DNA of 64,000 nucleotides from positions 38,354,721 through 38,418,720 of the forward strand of contig OZ024874.1 of the NCBI GenBank assembly GCA_964017185.1, in the 5' to 3' direction. The notes under the pieces were generated by a model. It was given only the letters and a program-made list of their open reading frames with translations, was not told the DNA's origin and made no database searches. Positions 1 through 13,300 of this stretch are shown here, piece by piece (the stretch's first letter is position 1; each line of letters starts with the position of its first letter). The position numbers and the translations under genes were made by a program. The stretch is from Rugalucina vietnamica. Taxonomy: Eukaryota; Mollusca; Bivalvia; Lucinida; Lucinidae.

Positions 1-659
1 CAGCATTCAGATTGTTTTTGTTGTGATGTGTTAAGCTTTTGTGAAAGTCTAAAATGATTTAATTGTTTACATAGAGAGGAAACTCTTGCCAATTTCTGTC
101 TTCTCTGCCTAATTGGATTTGGAATGGGATCTCCTATGTTTGTTTTGTAGTTTCATTTTCTTTGAATATATTTTCCTCTCTCTCTGTCAATAGTAACTTC
201 AACTTCTACATGGTCAAGACTTGTAAATCAGGACAGCTTGATGGATAGCATATTTGGGTACTTTCTTGACACTGCAAGAAGTCCACAATTCTCTGTTACC
301 CAGAAAGTGATGGGTCGGTGCTGACATGAATTAAGAATTATTGACTGGGATGTTAAACCTCAATACAAACAAACAAACAATTTTCCATTCTTGTACTTAG
401 GCTTTGAAAACATTTTTGTATAGTGACCATTTTCTATCTTAAGCAGTTTCAGTAAGAGTATTTATGTCAAGCATGTGCATTATAAGTACTGGTCAACAGT
501 TTTAAGTTAGCATGATGGAAGATTGAATATAAGAGCATGTTATGTCTGTCACCTAAGTGATACCATACTTCAAACTGGTCATCAAGATGTCCTTCAAGTC
601 TTTAATCCTTGTCTGTGGTATAGATGATAATCACAGAGCAGACTGACTTGCTATGATTT
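1..659. other. intronic sequence, start of window
   Basis: No coding exon seen. Positions about 290-380 resemble the 3' tail of a tRNA-derived SINE (gactgggatgttaaacc and then an aaac-rich tail). This is the intron upstream of the exon at 10171; the exon-55 equivalent is not in the window. Confidence 0.4.
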
Positions 660-898
660 GAGCTGCAATTTAGTGAGAAAACAGGATTTTTGCCTATGCG
701 AAAACAAAGGCTCAGATCAGCTTTGCAGTAACTGCGAAGCTGATCAGCGCCTTTGATTTCACTGCCAGGATAGTACAATTCCTCCTCTACCTCTACCCAA
801 AGTTCCAAGATACTAACTTTCTTCTGAGACTGTACAGGCCAGTTTGTGTCGGACCGGGTTAGGATTCCCGAAGACCAGTTCTCTTGCTTCGTGGCTTA
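660..898 (+). mobile_element. M1 MITE copy 1
   Basis: M1 is the main MITE of this window: about 235 bp, ends like GAGCCGCGTCATGAGAAAAC and its inverted copy, an internal 31-bp palindrome built on GATCAGCTGTGCAG, and an asymmetric arm with cttctgtgactgtacagg. 'Plus' here means the palindrome is near the left end. This copy is complete but diverged. Confidence 0.8.
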
Positions 899-2189
899 TT
901 TAATCCTAGGTAAGAGACCACCAGCCCATTATGTACTGTTACCTAAATGTTTAATAAAAGGATCAATGTGTCTTCTTCCTATTTTATACCTCCTTGTTAA
1001 AGCCATTCCTTTTGAAGTAAAGTGCATGGCTGCAATCTTATGCAACATAATTATTTGCAGACCCATTTATGGTGTCATTTCGTCACTTAAGATAATAGCC
1101 ATTAACAGTATAAAAGACATTGATCTGTTGGCTAGCTAGACATTTCCTAATTTGTATGTAGGTAATATTGTCAGCTTTTACACTTTTCTGAAGACAATTA
1201 ATTAAACTTGATTTTAGAGTCCCATGTAATCTGATTTTGTTCCCAGAGTGGTATGTGAAAGTTGATCTAAATGGTCAATTTAAATGTAAATTTTAGTTAG
1301 TTCAATTTGTACCTGAATAAGGTGTTAAAAGCAGTTGCTTTTGAAGTTTAATAATTTTAGATTACCAATGCCAATTACAGGTACACAGACAGAATTTGAA
1401 ATGACCCCAAGCCCATTCCTGGAATGGCCCTGAATTGACTATTCCTAGAAAACGAAAGAATGAAATGTGTGCGTGGAATCAATTGACTATAATACCATCA
1501 GTGTAATGCATTTGCACTCCATGGATATGGCTTTGGTGTAATGAGGCATGCACTTCTGGTACAGCTATTTCATGTATTTCTATCAATGCCAATTGTTTTT
1601 GCAGCCTCATCATTGTTTCCTCTACTAATATAAATATATGTTAAAACAGATTGTTGTAATGTTTTTTGTGCTATAATAAGCGAGGGCTTTTATGCATACA
1701 AACATAGTTGTTATCTCAGAATGATGGGTTACCATTTTCTAGACCGGGCTCCTATAGAGAATTGATTCCTGAATTGCCTTCATTATAAAGTGCTATTCTG
1801 GTAATTGTGTTATTTTGAGGGAAGTGGTCATTGATACATAGATGGAGATACCCTCTTGCTTTTCATCCGCAAATTACTTCAGATTTTGGCACTTACAATA
1901 GGAAGAATCCAATTATTCACACTTGCTTCAAATGCTTAGCATTCAGTATCTGGAAACAGTTCCTCATGTCTCAGATTCTCTGTAATTAGTTTGTGGCCAT
2001 CTAGTGGTAGTGCATGGCAGGCCAGCTGGGGAGGACAAGGAAAATAACAAAACATAAATGCATTTTCTGTGTTATATGACCTTTCCACTTGAAGCTTCCT
2101 TGTAGTATGAAGTGTTTGAAGGACCTAACCCACGTTATTGCTACTCCTCACACAGTTTCATGATTTGTAAATCTGTTATGTGATGAATA
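899..2189. other. intronic sequence without recognised features
   Basis: AT-rich DNA between two MITEs. I see no exon with spectrin-repeat coding potential and no clear repeat. Confidence 0.5.
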
Positions 2190-2667
2190 TAATGCACCAG
2201 TCATTTGTATCCCCAGCTCCCCTAGGGCCGGGGATAGCGGGGACTCAGCGGGGCTAAAGTGCCATGCTTTAACCTCTGATGAGTCGTGGCAGTGCAGGGG
2301 ATGTGCCAGGGTTTTAATTTCCCACCAATACACAGTCACATTATTTCAAATTAGATATTAAGTGTATTTTTAACATTTCATTACTTTTATGGTCCTTATT
2401 TAATTTGCAAATGTGCCTGTACTTTTACATGCATAAATCAAAGCCCCTTTCACATATTTCAGTTTCATCAGAACAACTCTCAGCTACTGTTGATCACTGT
2501 TCCACCTTATGGCCAGCCTCCGGGGAGCCGCGGCTTTTAGCAGGGATTTTACCACAAAACTGGCCCCACAGTGCCGGGCTTTTATCGGGGCTTTAAAAAT
2601 TGAAAAGTTAAAAGCCACGCTATTCCCCGGCCCTAGGGGAGCCGGAGATACAAATGACTGGTGCATA
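2190..2667. mobile_element. ~478-bp MITE with ~40-bp terminal inverted repeats
   Basis: Begins gcaccagtcatttgtat and ends with the inverted copy at 2628-2667 (two mismatches over about 40 bp), including the CCCTAGGG-type core. The interior has GGGG/CCCC-rich blocks. Related ends occur at 6537 and 8131-8447. No transposase. Confidence 0.75.
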
Positions 2668-4591
2668 AGCACTTAACCCTCGCTGACAGAGGCACATATC
2701 ATTACTTCTGTGGCACCAGTGGATAGTATGCTATCCTGCACACACCTCATGCATGTGGAGCTATATTGGCTATATTGAATTTATAAAAGTTGGAACCTTA
2801 GAAAATGTGAAAGGTATCACACACATAATCAAGCTGTTTTAGCAGGCCACATTGTCCAAATGAGAACTGATTGATACTGTTTTCTTATTATTGTAAGAAA
2901 TCTAAGTTCTTCCATTGTTTTTGTAGCCAGTTTAGAAGCTGTCTGTCGGCACTTTATCTGTTATTGCAGGAAATTAATTTTTCTATGGTTTTAAAAGTCA
3001 GACAGCAAATGAGTTTTGTTGCTTTGTGCCTAGTTATAAGGATTCCTGGTAATGGTTATTTCTGTGGAGAATGGTGGGATTTCTCCAATAAAATGTTGGT
3101 TAGGAGTTGATAGTCTCTGTAGGAAGGTACAAGTAAGCAAAGATCAGGAAAAGGCGCAATCAGCAAAAGATTCCCACTCTAAAAGCCCGAGGTGGGAAAA
3201 AACCAAACTAACAACCAGGTACCTATACCATGAAAACATTTCGTAAGCCGAATGAGCAGCTATTTTCCCAATAGGTGGCCACTCAGTTACCTTAACTTAA
3301 CTAAAAATATGAAAACATACATAAGGCGCCAACATCACAAAAATATTAAACACCAAGACATAAAACATAAAGAACCACCACAGAAGTATCGACTTGGAAC
3401 GATCAGTAACAAAAAGTTACCGGCGGGCTTAAATCGATTTTACATGGCCGTAACCTCACCCTCAGCTTCTGCAGTGGTTCATGACATTTAGTTAGTTCTT
3501 TGGTCCTCGTGGTGAATCTCTAACTAGTCAATGAATCATCAAGAACAAACAAAAAAAAATCATGATAAACATCCTGATGATTTTAAGAATTGCCTGATGA
3601 CCTAGTATAGCTGCAACTGCAAGGTGTTGCCTTAGGACCATGATGACTGCAACTGCAGTCACGGGCTGAGAACATTGTAGAAGGGGTATTTAAGAGAGAA
3701 AAGCACTAGTATGCCCACCAAAGTAGTGCAAGTATGATAGGGAATTAATTTAGTAGAAATCAATGCCTCAGTATCATTCTTATTTGGTTTTATATTAGAA
3801 ATTAAGGGTTTATCATGAACATGATTAGCAGTCTAGGTGTATGGTTACTTTGCCAATCAAGATAAGGCAGGTCAAACATGATCAATTACATACTAAAAAC
3901 TGTGTAATTAGTCAGATATTTGTATGAAAATTGATCAAGTTAGACTTTGTCTAGACAAACACTACCGTGAACAGTCCCATTTGGCCCAGATCTAGTCAGA
4001 GGGACACAAGGCCAGCTTTGTCAGAGTATGTCCCTGTCACAGCAGTTTGTCGACTATGATGTTAGGCTGTGGTTGGTGTCTGGGCACCTGTTCAGAGAAC
4101 CATTCCTTCTACAAGATGGCTTCCAAAATGGATGCCTTCAAAAAATTGGTCTTGTTTCATTGCCCAAAGAAGCTTTTTATTGTCACTATCGATAAACAGT
4201 GTAGAGGTGGGATGTTTGCAAAAGCAATACTTTTCAAGAACTTAAGTCCATTAAAACGTTATGTACATCTTTTCTCTGTTAAAGTGTGCACACAATTTAG
4301 TGACACATATGCAGCACACAATTTATTAAAGTGTTAATGACATGTCAAGACCTTGTAGCACTTTTCTTGCCTATTGACTTAAGAGCGCAGATGTTATGCA
4401 TCTAGCCGAGAAAATTGAAAAACAAGCTTAGCTCCAGATGATGCATACTAATTTCTGGAACAACAAACTTGTAGGATATTTCTATCAAAACATGTGCCAC
4501 TTATAATGAAAATCATGGGGCTCATTTTCATGAAAAAATGAGATTTTTCTCTTTCATCTTTATAACCTTAGATATCTGGTATGTTTTTTTT
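2668..4591. other. intronic sequence without clear gene
   Basis: Scattered short open frames on both strands, none with recognisable motifs. I see no supported exon here. Confidence 0.4.
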
Positions 4592-6494
4592 AGCTCACCT
4601 GAACCGTTAGGCTCACAAGGTGAGCTTATAGGATGGCCATGATCCGGCGTCCGTCGGTCGTCCGTCGTCCACCATTTTCAAAGATCTTCTTCTCTGAAAC
4701 CGCTTGGCCAATCAAAGCCAAATTTTATGAAGCATCTATAGGAAGGGGGAATCAATGTGTTTATAAATAATCCAGGTCACATGACCAAGATGGCCGCCAT
4801 GCCCATATATGGTAAAAACCCTTCAAAATTCTTCTTCTCCAGAACCACTGGACAGATTTCAACGAAACTTGGCATGAAGCATTGAGGACTAGAGTACTAC
4901 AATGTGTTTATAAATTATTACCTTTGGATGACCTTGACCTATTTTACGGCAAGGTCAACATAGGTCGCCCATGCATTTGAATGGGGAAAATTGTTAAAAT
5001 GTCATTTGAAAGGCAAATCTTGCAGGGAATGGGCAAATGGACTGAAGGTATGTAATTCTGAAAAAGATTTGGACCCCAGGGGTTGGTCTGCCCCCACCCT
5101 GGGGCAATATACATGTATATTATGAAAATATTCAAAGATCTTCTTCTCTGAAACCGCTTGGCCAATCAAAGCCAAATTTTATAGGAAGCATCTATGGGAA
5201 GGGGGAATCAACGTGTTTATAAATAATCCAGGTCACATGACCAAGATGGCCACCATGCCCATATATGGTAAAAACCCTTCAAAATTCTTCTTCTCCGCAA
5301 CCACTGAACTGATTTCAACGAAACTTGGCATGAAGCATTGGGGACTAGAGTACTACAATGTGTTTATAAATTATGACCTTTGGATGACCTTGACCTATTT
5401 TACGGCAAGGTCAACATAGGTCGCCCATGCATTTGAATGGGGAAAATTGTTAAAATGTCACTTGAAAGGCAAATCTTGCAGGAAATGGGCAAATGGACTG
5501 AAGGTAGGTAATTCTGAAAAAAAAAAATTTGGACCCCAGGGGTTGGTCTGCCCCCACCCAGGGGCAATATACATGTATATTATAAAAATATTCAAAGATC
5601 TTCTTCTCTGAAACCACTAGGCCAATCAAAGCCAAATTTTATAGGAAGCATCTATGGGAAGGGGGAATCAATGTGTTTATAAATAATCCAGGTCACATGA
5701 CCAAGATGGCCGCCATGCCCATATATGGTAAAAACCGTTTAAAATTCTTATTCTCCTGAACCAATGGACCAATTTCAACAAAACTTGGCATGAACTATCG
5801 GGGACTGAAGTACTACACTGTATATATAAATTATGACCTTTGGATGACCTTGACCTATTTTACAGCAAGGTCAACATAGGTCAGCAATGCACTTGAATGG
5901 GGAAAACTTTTAAAATGTCATTTAAAGTGAAAGTCTTACAGGAAATGGGCAGTAGGACTGAATATTAATGATTCTGAAAAAAATTGGACCCCAGGGGCTC
6001 ATTTGCCCCAGCCCCGGGGCATTATACATGTATATTACCATAATATTCAAACATCTTCTCCTCTGAAACTGCTTGGCGAATCAAAGCCAAATTTCATGTA
6101 AAGCATCTATAGAATGGGGGAATCAATGTGTATATAAATAATCAAGGTCACATGACCAAGATGGCCGCCATGCCCATATATGGTATAAACCCTTAAAAAA
6201 TCTTCATCTCTGGAACCGGTGGACTGATTTCGAAGAAACTTGGCATGAAGCATCAATGACTCAAGTACTACAATTTATGTATAAATCATGACCCTGTGGT
6301 GACCTTGACCTATTTTAAGGCAAGGTCAACATGGGTTGCCTATGTATTTGAATGGGTAAACTGTTAAAATGTCATTTGAAGGGAATGTATAGACAGTATA
6401 TTGATTATTCTGAAAAAATAATGGCCCAAGGGCTTCACCTGCCCCTATACTGGGACTATTTTCTATAACATTTGTATACCATTGGTCCTCTGGT
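4592..6494 (+). mobile_element. Helentron-like non-autonomous element, family A, four tandem units
   Basis: Starts AGCTCACCTGAACC after a T-run, followed by a small hairpin (ggctcacaaggtgagc) and a gtccgtcg-rich stretch. The core is four units of about 457 bp starting near 4675, 5130, 5589 and 6047, each with tgaccttgacct. It ends near accattggtcctctgg. Compared with the copy at 20559 the 3' end has lost about 30 bp, including the subterminal inverted repeat. Confidence 0.7.
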
Positions 6495-6536
6495 TCTTCT
6501 TTTGCTTCATTAGTATGGCATTAACTATTATGGACC

Positions 6537-6670
6537 AGTAATGCACCCATCATTTGTAACCACATCTACCACCTTATAGGGAATAGTGGGGGTTAGCTGG
6601 GCTAAAGGTTGGGGCAGTTACTTTGATTGTCCCCACAGTGCAGGGGAAAGGACAGGGTTTTGATATTAGG
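6537..6670 (+). mobile_element. partial copy of the 2190-2667 MITE family
   Basis: aatgcacccatcatttgtaa followed by a GGGG-rich block and gggttttgat matches the left part of the element at 2190. No right end was found. Confidence 0.5.
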
Positions 6671-7079
6671 ATCCTCACCCTGTTGAGATTTTCTATTTTG
6701 ATGGGCACAGCAAAGAGTAGTTGCGAGATCTCACTCCGCTATATTACACATATGTTCCATACCTCTTCGTTGCGATCCCAGTTGGTTGTTCAGTGGTGAA
6801 ACGTAGTGTCAATAATTGCAACCTTTTCAAGATAAATCAAGAAGAATACACTTAACCGATGCGTTACTAACATGTTTATTGTGCTTTTAAAAAAATCCAA
6901 CCTATTTTTGTCCGTTTTTAGCGGTTTTATTCTCATTTAAAAACTTCTTGCTGTCATTCTTTCAGTGCACTAAATCGTCCGTATATATTCGTAGGTTTAC
7001 GCCTAAAATTGACTTCCGATCATTTCCTTATATGGAAAGTTAATTGTTGAATTAATATTTAATTGATCAATTAGTATAA

Positions 7080-7460
7080 TGCAGCGCGTGTGCAACGTCA
7101 CAATGACGTCAAACGCCGCGCGCCAAAATCAAAATGGCTGACCTGATTGACGTCATTTATAGAAATACGTGCATATCATTGGACAAGGCCAAATCTTGAC
7201 CTTTCAACTGGAATAAATTAATGTTCGACGTCAATTTCCGTAACTTCGGCATATGTGTTCGGTTCGTTCCGGAAACGGCCCCACACGAGTGAACACGATG
7301 ACAAACAGCTGAAAAATGAATCTGTTAGAAAGAGAAAACGCAGAATTTTGAGGAGAATATTTTATTTATAGAAATTTAAATATGTGTTTCATCAAATAGC
7401 GAAGTGTCGGTGAGCATTTCTTTTTATTAACGATGGAATTCTATGTAAATCAATCGGTGT
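7080..7460 (+). promoter_or_regulatory. candidate internal dystrophin promoter (Dp116-like position)
   Basis: A CpG-rich stretch in AT-rich surroundings with two perfect palindromic CRE sites (TGACGTCA at 7104-7111 and 7148-7155). An ATG at 7433 has good context (A at -3, G at +4) and opens a 68-codon frame; GT donors at 7445 (gtaaat) and 7457 (gtgtgt) would leave MEFY or MEFYVNQS in phase 0, the phase required by the exon at 10171. A non-coding-exon donor, CGG|gtgagc-like, lies near 7410. Mammals place the Dp116 promoter in this same intron. The promoter role is inference. Confidence 0.35.
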
Positions 7461-7639
7461 GTAAAAACCACTTGTTTTCGCCATCTTGTTTTACGGATGG
7501 ACACGAGGCTGAAAGTACATTCGGAATGGTGAAGAGACGTTTCGCTCCATGGAGATTGTACTCATCAGCTGAGTGTGCGAGTCTAAGCAAAGAGCAGAGT
7601 TTTGATGTCCAGTTTGACCCCTGGGAATGTAGCTTATAG

Positions 7640-8130
7640 CAGGGCACTTTAAACTGAAAGTCATATTCCCAGCTATGTCTCATGGGTGGTGGTGGGTGGG
7701 TTACGTTTTAAAAGGACTGGGTGTATGAACTGAATATAGCTTCATATAGGCGCTCATTGATGTTGTAACCCATATCAGGCTTGTTGAAAAACTGGGGGTC
7801 AGTTCTGCAAACAATTCAAAGGTACCTATGAATGCTTTATAGAAAAAAAAGAAGAAAATTAAATGGGCAATGCCTTATTAACCTTTTATTCTGACAGTTT
7901 TATGAAGTGATTGAAACTGACCATGCCTATCAAGTTTATCTTATTCAGCAGGTTTCCAAAATATTTCATTATTTTATGATTAAGAATTGTTGAGAAATGC
8001 TTTTATAAAAGATCACAGCATATGAACTGCTGTAGATTTACCAAAATATAATGTTATATATTGTGGCCATGGCAAACATGCTGAGCAAATCTTAACCTGA
8101 TGCTCTGGTCACCTAGCACTACATTATTAT
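7640..8130. other. intronic sequence without recognised features
   Basis: AT-rich, no supported exon or repeat. Confidence 0.45.
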
Positions 8131-8447
8131 AATGCAATAGTCATTTGTAACCACGCACCCCTCTCCCCCCACCCCCAGGGAAAAGCGGGGACTTTGACTT
8201 TTGGTCCAGCATATTCCCGCTAAAAGCCCCACCCTGCGGGGACTGCTCATTGGTAAAACCACTGCTGTTTCCCCGGCAGCATGCTATCTTTTCATTTCAC
8301 GGCCCTTTTTGCCTATATAAAGAAAACCCTGAGCATTTCCCCCCACACTGCTGTGGCAAAACTTTGGTCAAAGCCCCTCTCATTTCCACGGCTGTCCCCC
8401 GCCTTCCCAGGGGGTGGAGGTGGGGGCGTGGTTACAAATGACTAGTG
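8131..8447. mobile_element. ~317-bp MITE, related to the 2190 element
   Basis: The left end (caatagtcatttgtaaccac) and right end (gtggttacaaatgactagtg) are inverted copies; C- and G-rich blocks lie just inside. Non-coding. Confidence 0.7.
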
Positions 8448-8715
8448 TAAAAGCATGAAAGGTATAAGAAAAATAGGTATGTAAAGAAGGGGAAAAGTTT
8501 GCATTTAATTTTTCATTTTCTCTTGATATGCCAGATTCATTTATTTAATTCATCATCAAGTTTATTTGAATGCATGTTATAAATGGATGAATAGGGAAAG
8601 CTAATGAGAAAACTTGGAAAGTGTAACAGATTTAGGTGTCAGCAGATCAATATAAGAGGAGGACATGGGAAAAAGACAATTTACAGGAGCCTAAATTTGC
8701 TCTTACCATAGCTAT

Positions 8716-9136
8716 ATACCGTAAAAATTCTATTTAATGCCCGGGCGCTTATTCAAAACAGTTCCTTTAGAATAGAAGTTGATGGGCGTTCATTGGAGGC
8801 TACACTGTATGGCAACATTAAAGAGTTCATATATTAAGAACTGAAATTATTGGTTGATCTAAATCTGCCCCATACGTGACTTTTGTTCCAAGTTGTTGTT
8901 CGGATATCCCATGCTTTACCATTTATTTGAACTACAGGAGAAAAATAGATGATAAAGCAGAAAAAATAAAAATTTACTGCTTAAAATTTAGGATTTTTCT
9001 CAACATTTTTAATGTGGGCATTTATTAGAGGTTCCAGGAATTCCAAAACTCTCCGATAAAATGTCCATTTGTGGCATCCAAATAGGGGTATGGGCGTTTA
9101 TTAGAGCGTGGGCGTTTAATAGAATTTTTACGGTAT
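8716..9136. mobile_element. ~420-bp TIR element, TACCGTAAAAATTCT ends
   Basis: The left end taccgtaaaaattctattta and the right end taatagaatttttacggta are inverted repeats, extending inward with gcgcttatt/gggcgttta-type similarity. Flanking TA suggests a TA target duplication. No transposase. Confidence 0.75.
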
Positions 9137-9661
9137 GCTGAACCCAAACTTAAGGTGAACCCAAACTTATGGTGAACCGAAACTTTTGAGAGTTTATCTA
9201 ACAGAATATTTTCGAATTTTGATATAACTTTTGTCCATTTGGTATGTAATAGTTAGGGCCTAAACGTCAGCATCAGTGACTTTTAAGCTTGTTTTGTATT
9301 TCTGTCGCTTCGCCATAATGGTGCAATTCATATTGTTTGTTTGCTGTGGAAGGTGTCTGTGGAGATAATTGAATAGGTTTTAAAAAACAGTTTTTCATGC
9401 ATATTTTGGATGTTTAAAACTCTTCACTGTTCCCTTGATATTTTGAGCTTACGGTTCTTGTGAATTCTCCACCTAACTTAAGCATAGTAAGTGTTCACTT
9501 CAGCGCGGATGTTGCCTAAATGTGTTTGCAGAATAATTGCTCTTTTCTGCAATCATTATCCTGTCCGTTAATGATTTATCTCCCAATTACTGTATGGAGA
9601 TGTATTAATTCTGGTCACCAATATTGGCATTTTCCACAGCAGTTGCTTTTATCTCATCATT
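9137..9661. other. intronic sequence; short aacccaaactta tandem at its start
   Basis: Three ~21-bp copies of ggtgaacccaaacttatg lie at about 9138-9195. Otherwise nothing recognised. Confidence 0.4.
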
Positions 9662-9860
9662 TGATGCGAGAAAACCGGTCTTCGGGGTTTCTGACAAGGT
9701 CTGACACAAACCAGTCTGTACAGTCTCAGAAGAAGGCTAGAAGCTTGGAATTTTGGATTTACGTAGAGGAGGAAATTTACTATCCATGTAGTGAAAACAT
9801 AGGCACTGTGCCTTTGTTTTTGCATAGGCATAAATCTGGTTTTCTCATGACGCGGCTCAT
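9662..9860 (-). mobile_element. M1 MITE copy 2, lacking the internal palindrome
   Basis: Carries gatgcgagaaaaccggtctt, the ctgtacagtctcagaagaagg arm and the right end ctcatgacgcggctca. The GATCAGC palindrome is mostly deleted. Confidence 0.8.
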
Positions 9861-10170
9861 TTTATGTCCTTTACTGTCCCATAGTGATTCCCATATTGCA
9901 GAATTTGAAAGAGCAATGTTCGAAGCTTTGAGGTATGATATGAACAAACACACGTCCACACATCAGTAGCGTTTACCTGGTGCAAGACCAAATCAGCATC
10001 AACATCATCATCATATTCATTTTGTATTAGATTCCCCTCCTGAGTTTTTTTTTTCTAACAAGTCTTCTTTGCAGGTGTCATCTCTGTTTAGACAGGTGAA
10101 TCCATTCCAAGCCTGTTTGTCATCCCAAGAGCAGTCACCTCTAACGTGGGACCCTCTTGTCTATTTCCAG

Positions 10171-10343
10171 GATCTACAAGCTGAGGTAGACGCACACCAA
10201 GGAACTTACGAGTCTCTGAACACTGCAGGGAACCAGCTCACTAACACCATGGTACAGGGAGCCGACATGGAGAGGCTGCACAGCAGACTACAGGAGATGA
10301 ACCAACGCTGGCTCACACTCATGACTAAATCCATGGAAATCAG
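10171..10343 (+). CDS. DMD: dystrophin exon 1 of window (human exon 56 equivalent)
   Basis: 173 nt, starting in phase 0 after the acceptor ctatttccag and ending in phase 2 at AATCAG|gtactg. It encodes DLQAEVDAH... through ...[11 protein letters not shown], a spectrin-like triple-helix segment with the NQRWL-type tryptophan. Human exon 56 is also 173 nt and begins with the matching DLQGEIEAH. The last 50 nt (10294-10343) are the founder unit of the tandem array that fills the following intron. Confidence 0.93.
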
Positions 10344-13300
10344 GTACTGAACCAAAGCTGGCTAATATTCATGACTAAAGACATAATCAGGTACTGAACC
10401 AACACTGCTTCACATGACAAAATCCATGGAAATAAGGTACTGAACCAACACTGGTTCACACTCATGACTAAATCCATAGAAATCAGGTTCTGAACCAACA
10501 CTGCTTCACATGACAAAATCCATGGAAATAAGGTACGGAACCAACACTGGTTCACACTCATGACTAAATCCATAGAAATCAGGTTCTGAACCAACACTGG
10601 TGCACACTCATGACTAAATCTATGGAACTTAAATACGTAATCAATGCTGGCTCACACGCATGACTAAATCCATGGAAATCAGGCACTGAACCAACACTGG
10701 CTCACAGACTAAATCCATGGAAATCAGGTACTGAACCAATGCTGGCTCACACTCGTGACTAAATCCATGGAAACCAGGTACTGAACCAATGTTGACTAAC
10801 ACTGTTGACTAAACCCATGGAAACCAACTAAGTAACCAATGCTTTCTCGCATTTATGAATAAATTCATGGAAACCAGGCACTAAATCAATGGTGGCTCTA
10901 AATTGCTCATGTTAAATCCATGGAAATCAGGCAGTGAACAGACCATACTGAAAACTCATGACAAAATTCATGGAAATCAGGTACTTTACCATCACTGGCT
11001 CATACTCATGACTAAATCTATGGAAATTGGGTACTTAACCAACACTAACTCACACTCATGACAAAATCCATTGAATTCAAGTACTTAATCAATGCTGGCT
11101 CACGCATGACTAAATCCATGGAAATCAGGTACTGAACCAATACTGGCTCACACTCTTTCTGATGACTAAATCCATGGAAATTAGGTACTGAACCAACCTG
11201 GCTCATACTTATGACTAAATCCATGGAAATTAGGTACTGAACCAACACTGGCTTACTCATGACGAAATCCATGGAACTAAATCCATGGAAATTAGGTACT
11301 GAACCAACCTGGCTCACACTTATGACTAAATCCATGGAAATTAGGTACTGAACCAACACTGGCTTACTCATGACGAAATCCATGGAACTTAAATACTTAA
11401 TCAGTGCTGGCTCACACTGGTGGCTAAATCTGTGGAAACCAGGTACTGAACCAGTGCTGGCTCACACTCGTTGCTAAACCTATGGAAACCAGGTAATGAA
11501 CCTCCATTGGCTCACACTTGTTACTAAACCCATGGAAATCAGGTACTGAACCACCATTGGCTCATACTCATTACTAAACCCATGGAAATCAGGTACTTAA
11601 CCAACACTGGTTTACTCATGACGAAATTCATGGAACTTAAATACTTAATCAGTGCTGACTCACACTGGTGGCTAATTCTATGGAAACCAGGTACTGAACC
11701 AGTACTGGCTCACACTCATTACTAAACCCATGGAGACCAGGTACTGAACCACCATTGGCTCACACTCGTTACTAAACCCATGGAAATCAGGTACTGAACC
11801 AGCACTGGCTCATACTCATGGCTAAATCCATGGAAACCATGTACTGAACCAATGATGACGCACACTCGTTACTAAACCCATGGAAATCAGGTACTGAACC
11901 AACACTGGCTCACACTCATGACTAAATCCATGGGAATCCAGTACTGAACCACCATTGGCTCGCACTCATTACAAAACCCATGGAAATCAGGTACTGAACC
12001 AACACTGGCTTACACTCATGGCTAAATCCATGGAAACCAGGTACTTAACCAATGCTGGCTCACACTCGTTACAAACCCCATGGAATTCAGGACTGGCTCA
12101 CACTCATGACTAAACCCATGGAAATTAGGCCTTGAACCAAGGCTAGTTCACACATGACTAAACCTATGGAAATCAGGTACTAGATGGCACTAATCTTGCA
12201 TTATTGGTTTTAAAATACACAGAACTAAATTTGGTCAGGTTTTTTCAGTAGTAATGGTGGAGGGAATTAATGACTGTCAACTTCTGACTAAGCTGTGGTT
12301 GACAACAGCTTAACTGATAGATTGAGAGTTTATCCTCTGGAGTGTAATTTTCTTCACCAGATTCCGAAGGATTGACTTAAAAGCCACTTTGTTATTTGAG
12401 GCAGGATTATAATAAAGGACAAAAAACAACAGTTGTCATACTGAAAGAAATAGATCTTAAACTCAGATATCAATGACTGTTGACCTTTGCACTCCAGAGA
12501 AAATTCATGACAAGGAAATCTGTTTCTTTAATTCATCATTGATGTAAAACTAAATTTTATTGCAAAGAAATAACAATGAAAACATGCAAGACTATGGGTA
12601 ATATGCAGTATGTTTTTCAGAGGGCGGTTAGAGACAAATGCTGAGCAATGGCTGAGACTTTTAACCACGATTCAGGACCTGTTGTCATGGATACTGAAGA
12701 AACAGTCTGATCTGAAACAGACTCAGAAGACATTGGGTGGGGACCTGGAGACAGTACAGAGACAGTCCACATACAATCAGGTAATAATACAAACTGGCTG
12801 CTGGTATAATTATACTGAAACAGAGCTGTGATGTAACCATACAGCTTACCCGCAATATTGGTTTCAATACAAAATGCAATCTTTACTCTCTGTGTCCAGA
12901 ATTTCAAGTCTGTAGCCATCTTCTGTGGCTGTACAGGCAAAAAAAGAAAACATACTCTTTTGCATTCTGTTTCCGTGAATTATTGTTAGTAATGGTCTGG
13001 CGTCAGTTGTCTGATGTCCATCTTCTGCCATTTTCAAAGATCCAGTCTTCTGAAACCTCAGAGCCAACCGTAGCCAAGTTTCATTTGAAGCCTCCTTGTG
13101 AAGGGGGAACAAAAGGTTGTTTAAATCACATAACCAATATGGCTGCCATGCCCGTATATGGTAAAAAATATTCTTCTTTAGAAACAGAAACAGAAAGCCC
13201 ATAGTTTTGAAACTTAAAATGAAATGTTTAGGAAATGGTCCTCTGATTAACTTGCACACATTTCCATTTAGTTCATCGGGAAAATACTTTTAGAATAATT

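Noticed and set aside
9520..9969. 149-residue frame upstream of the first dystrophin exon
   Set aside because: It runs through an M1 MITE and has no spectrin pattern.
10069..10170. Open frame continuing upstream of the first exon
   Set aside because: The strong acceptor ctatttccag at 10161-10170 and homology beginning exactly at DLQAEV place the border at 10171.
10340..11383. Minus-strand repeat-protein-like frames ([16 protein letters not shown], [16 protein letters not shown])
   Set aside because: Antisense reading of the 50-bp minisatellite; no independent support.
12800..13259. Minus-strand 131- and 107-residue frames
   Set aside because: They overlap dystrophin exon 2 or degraded repeats and show no domain.
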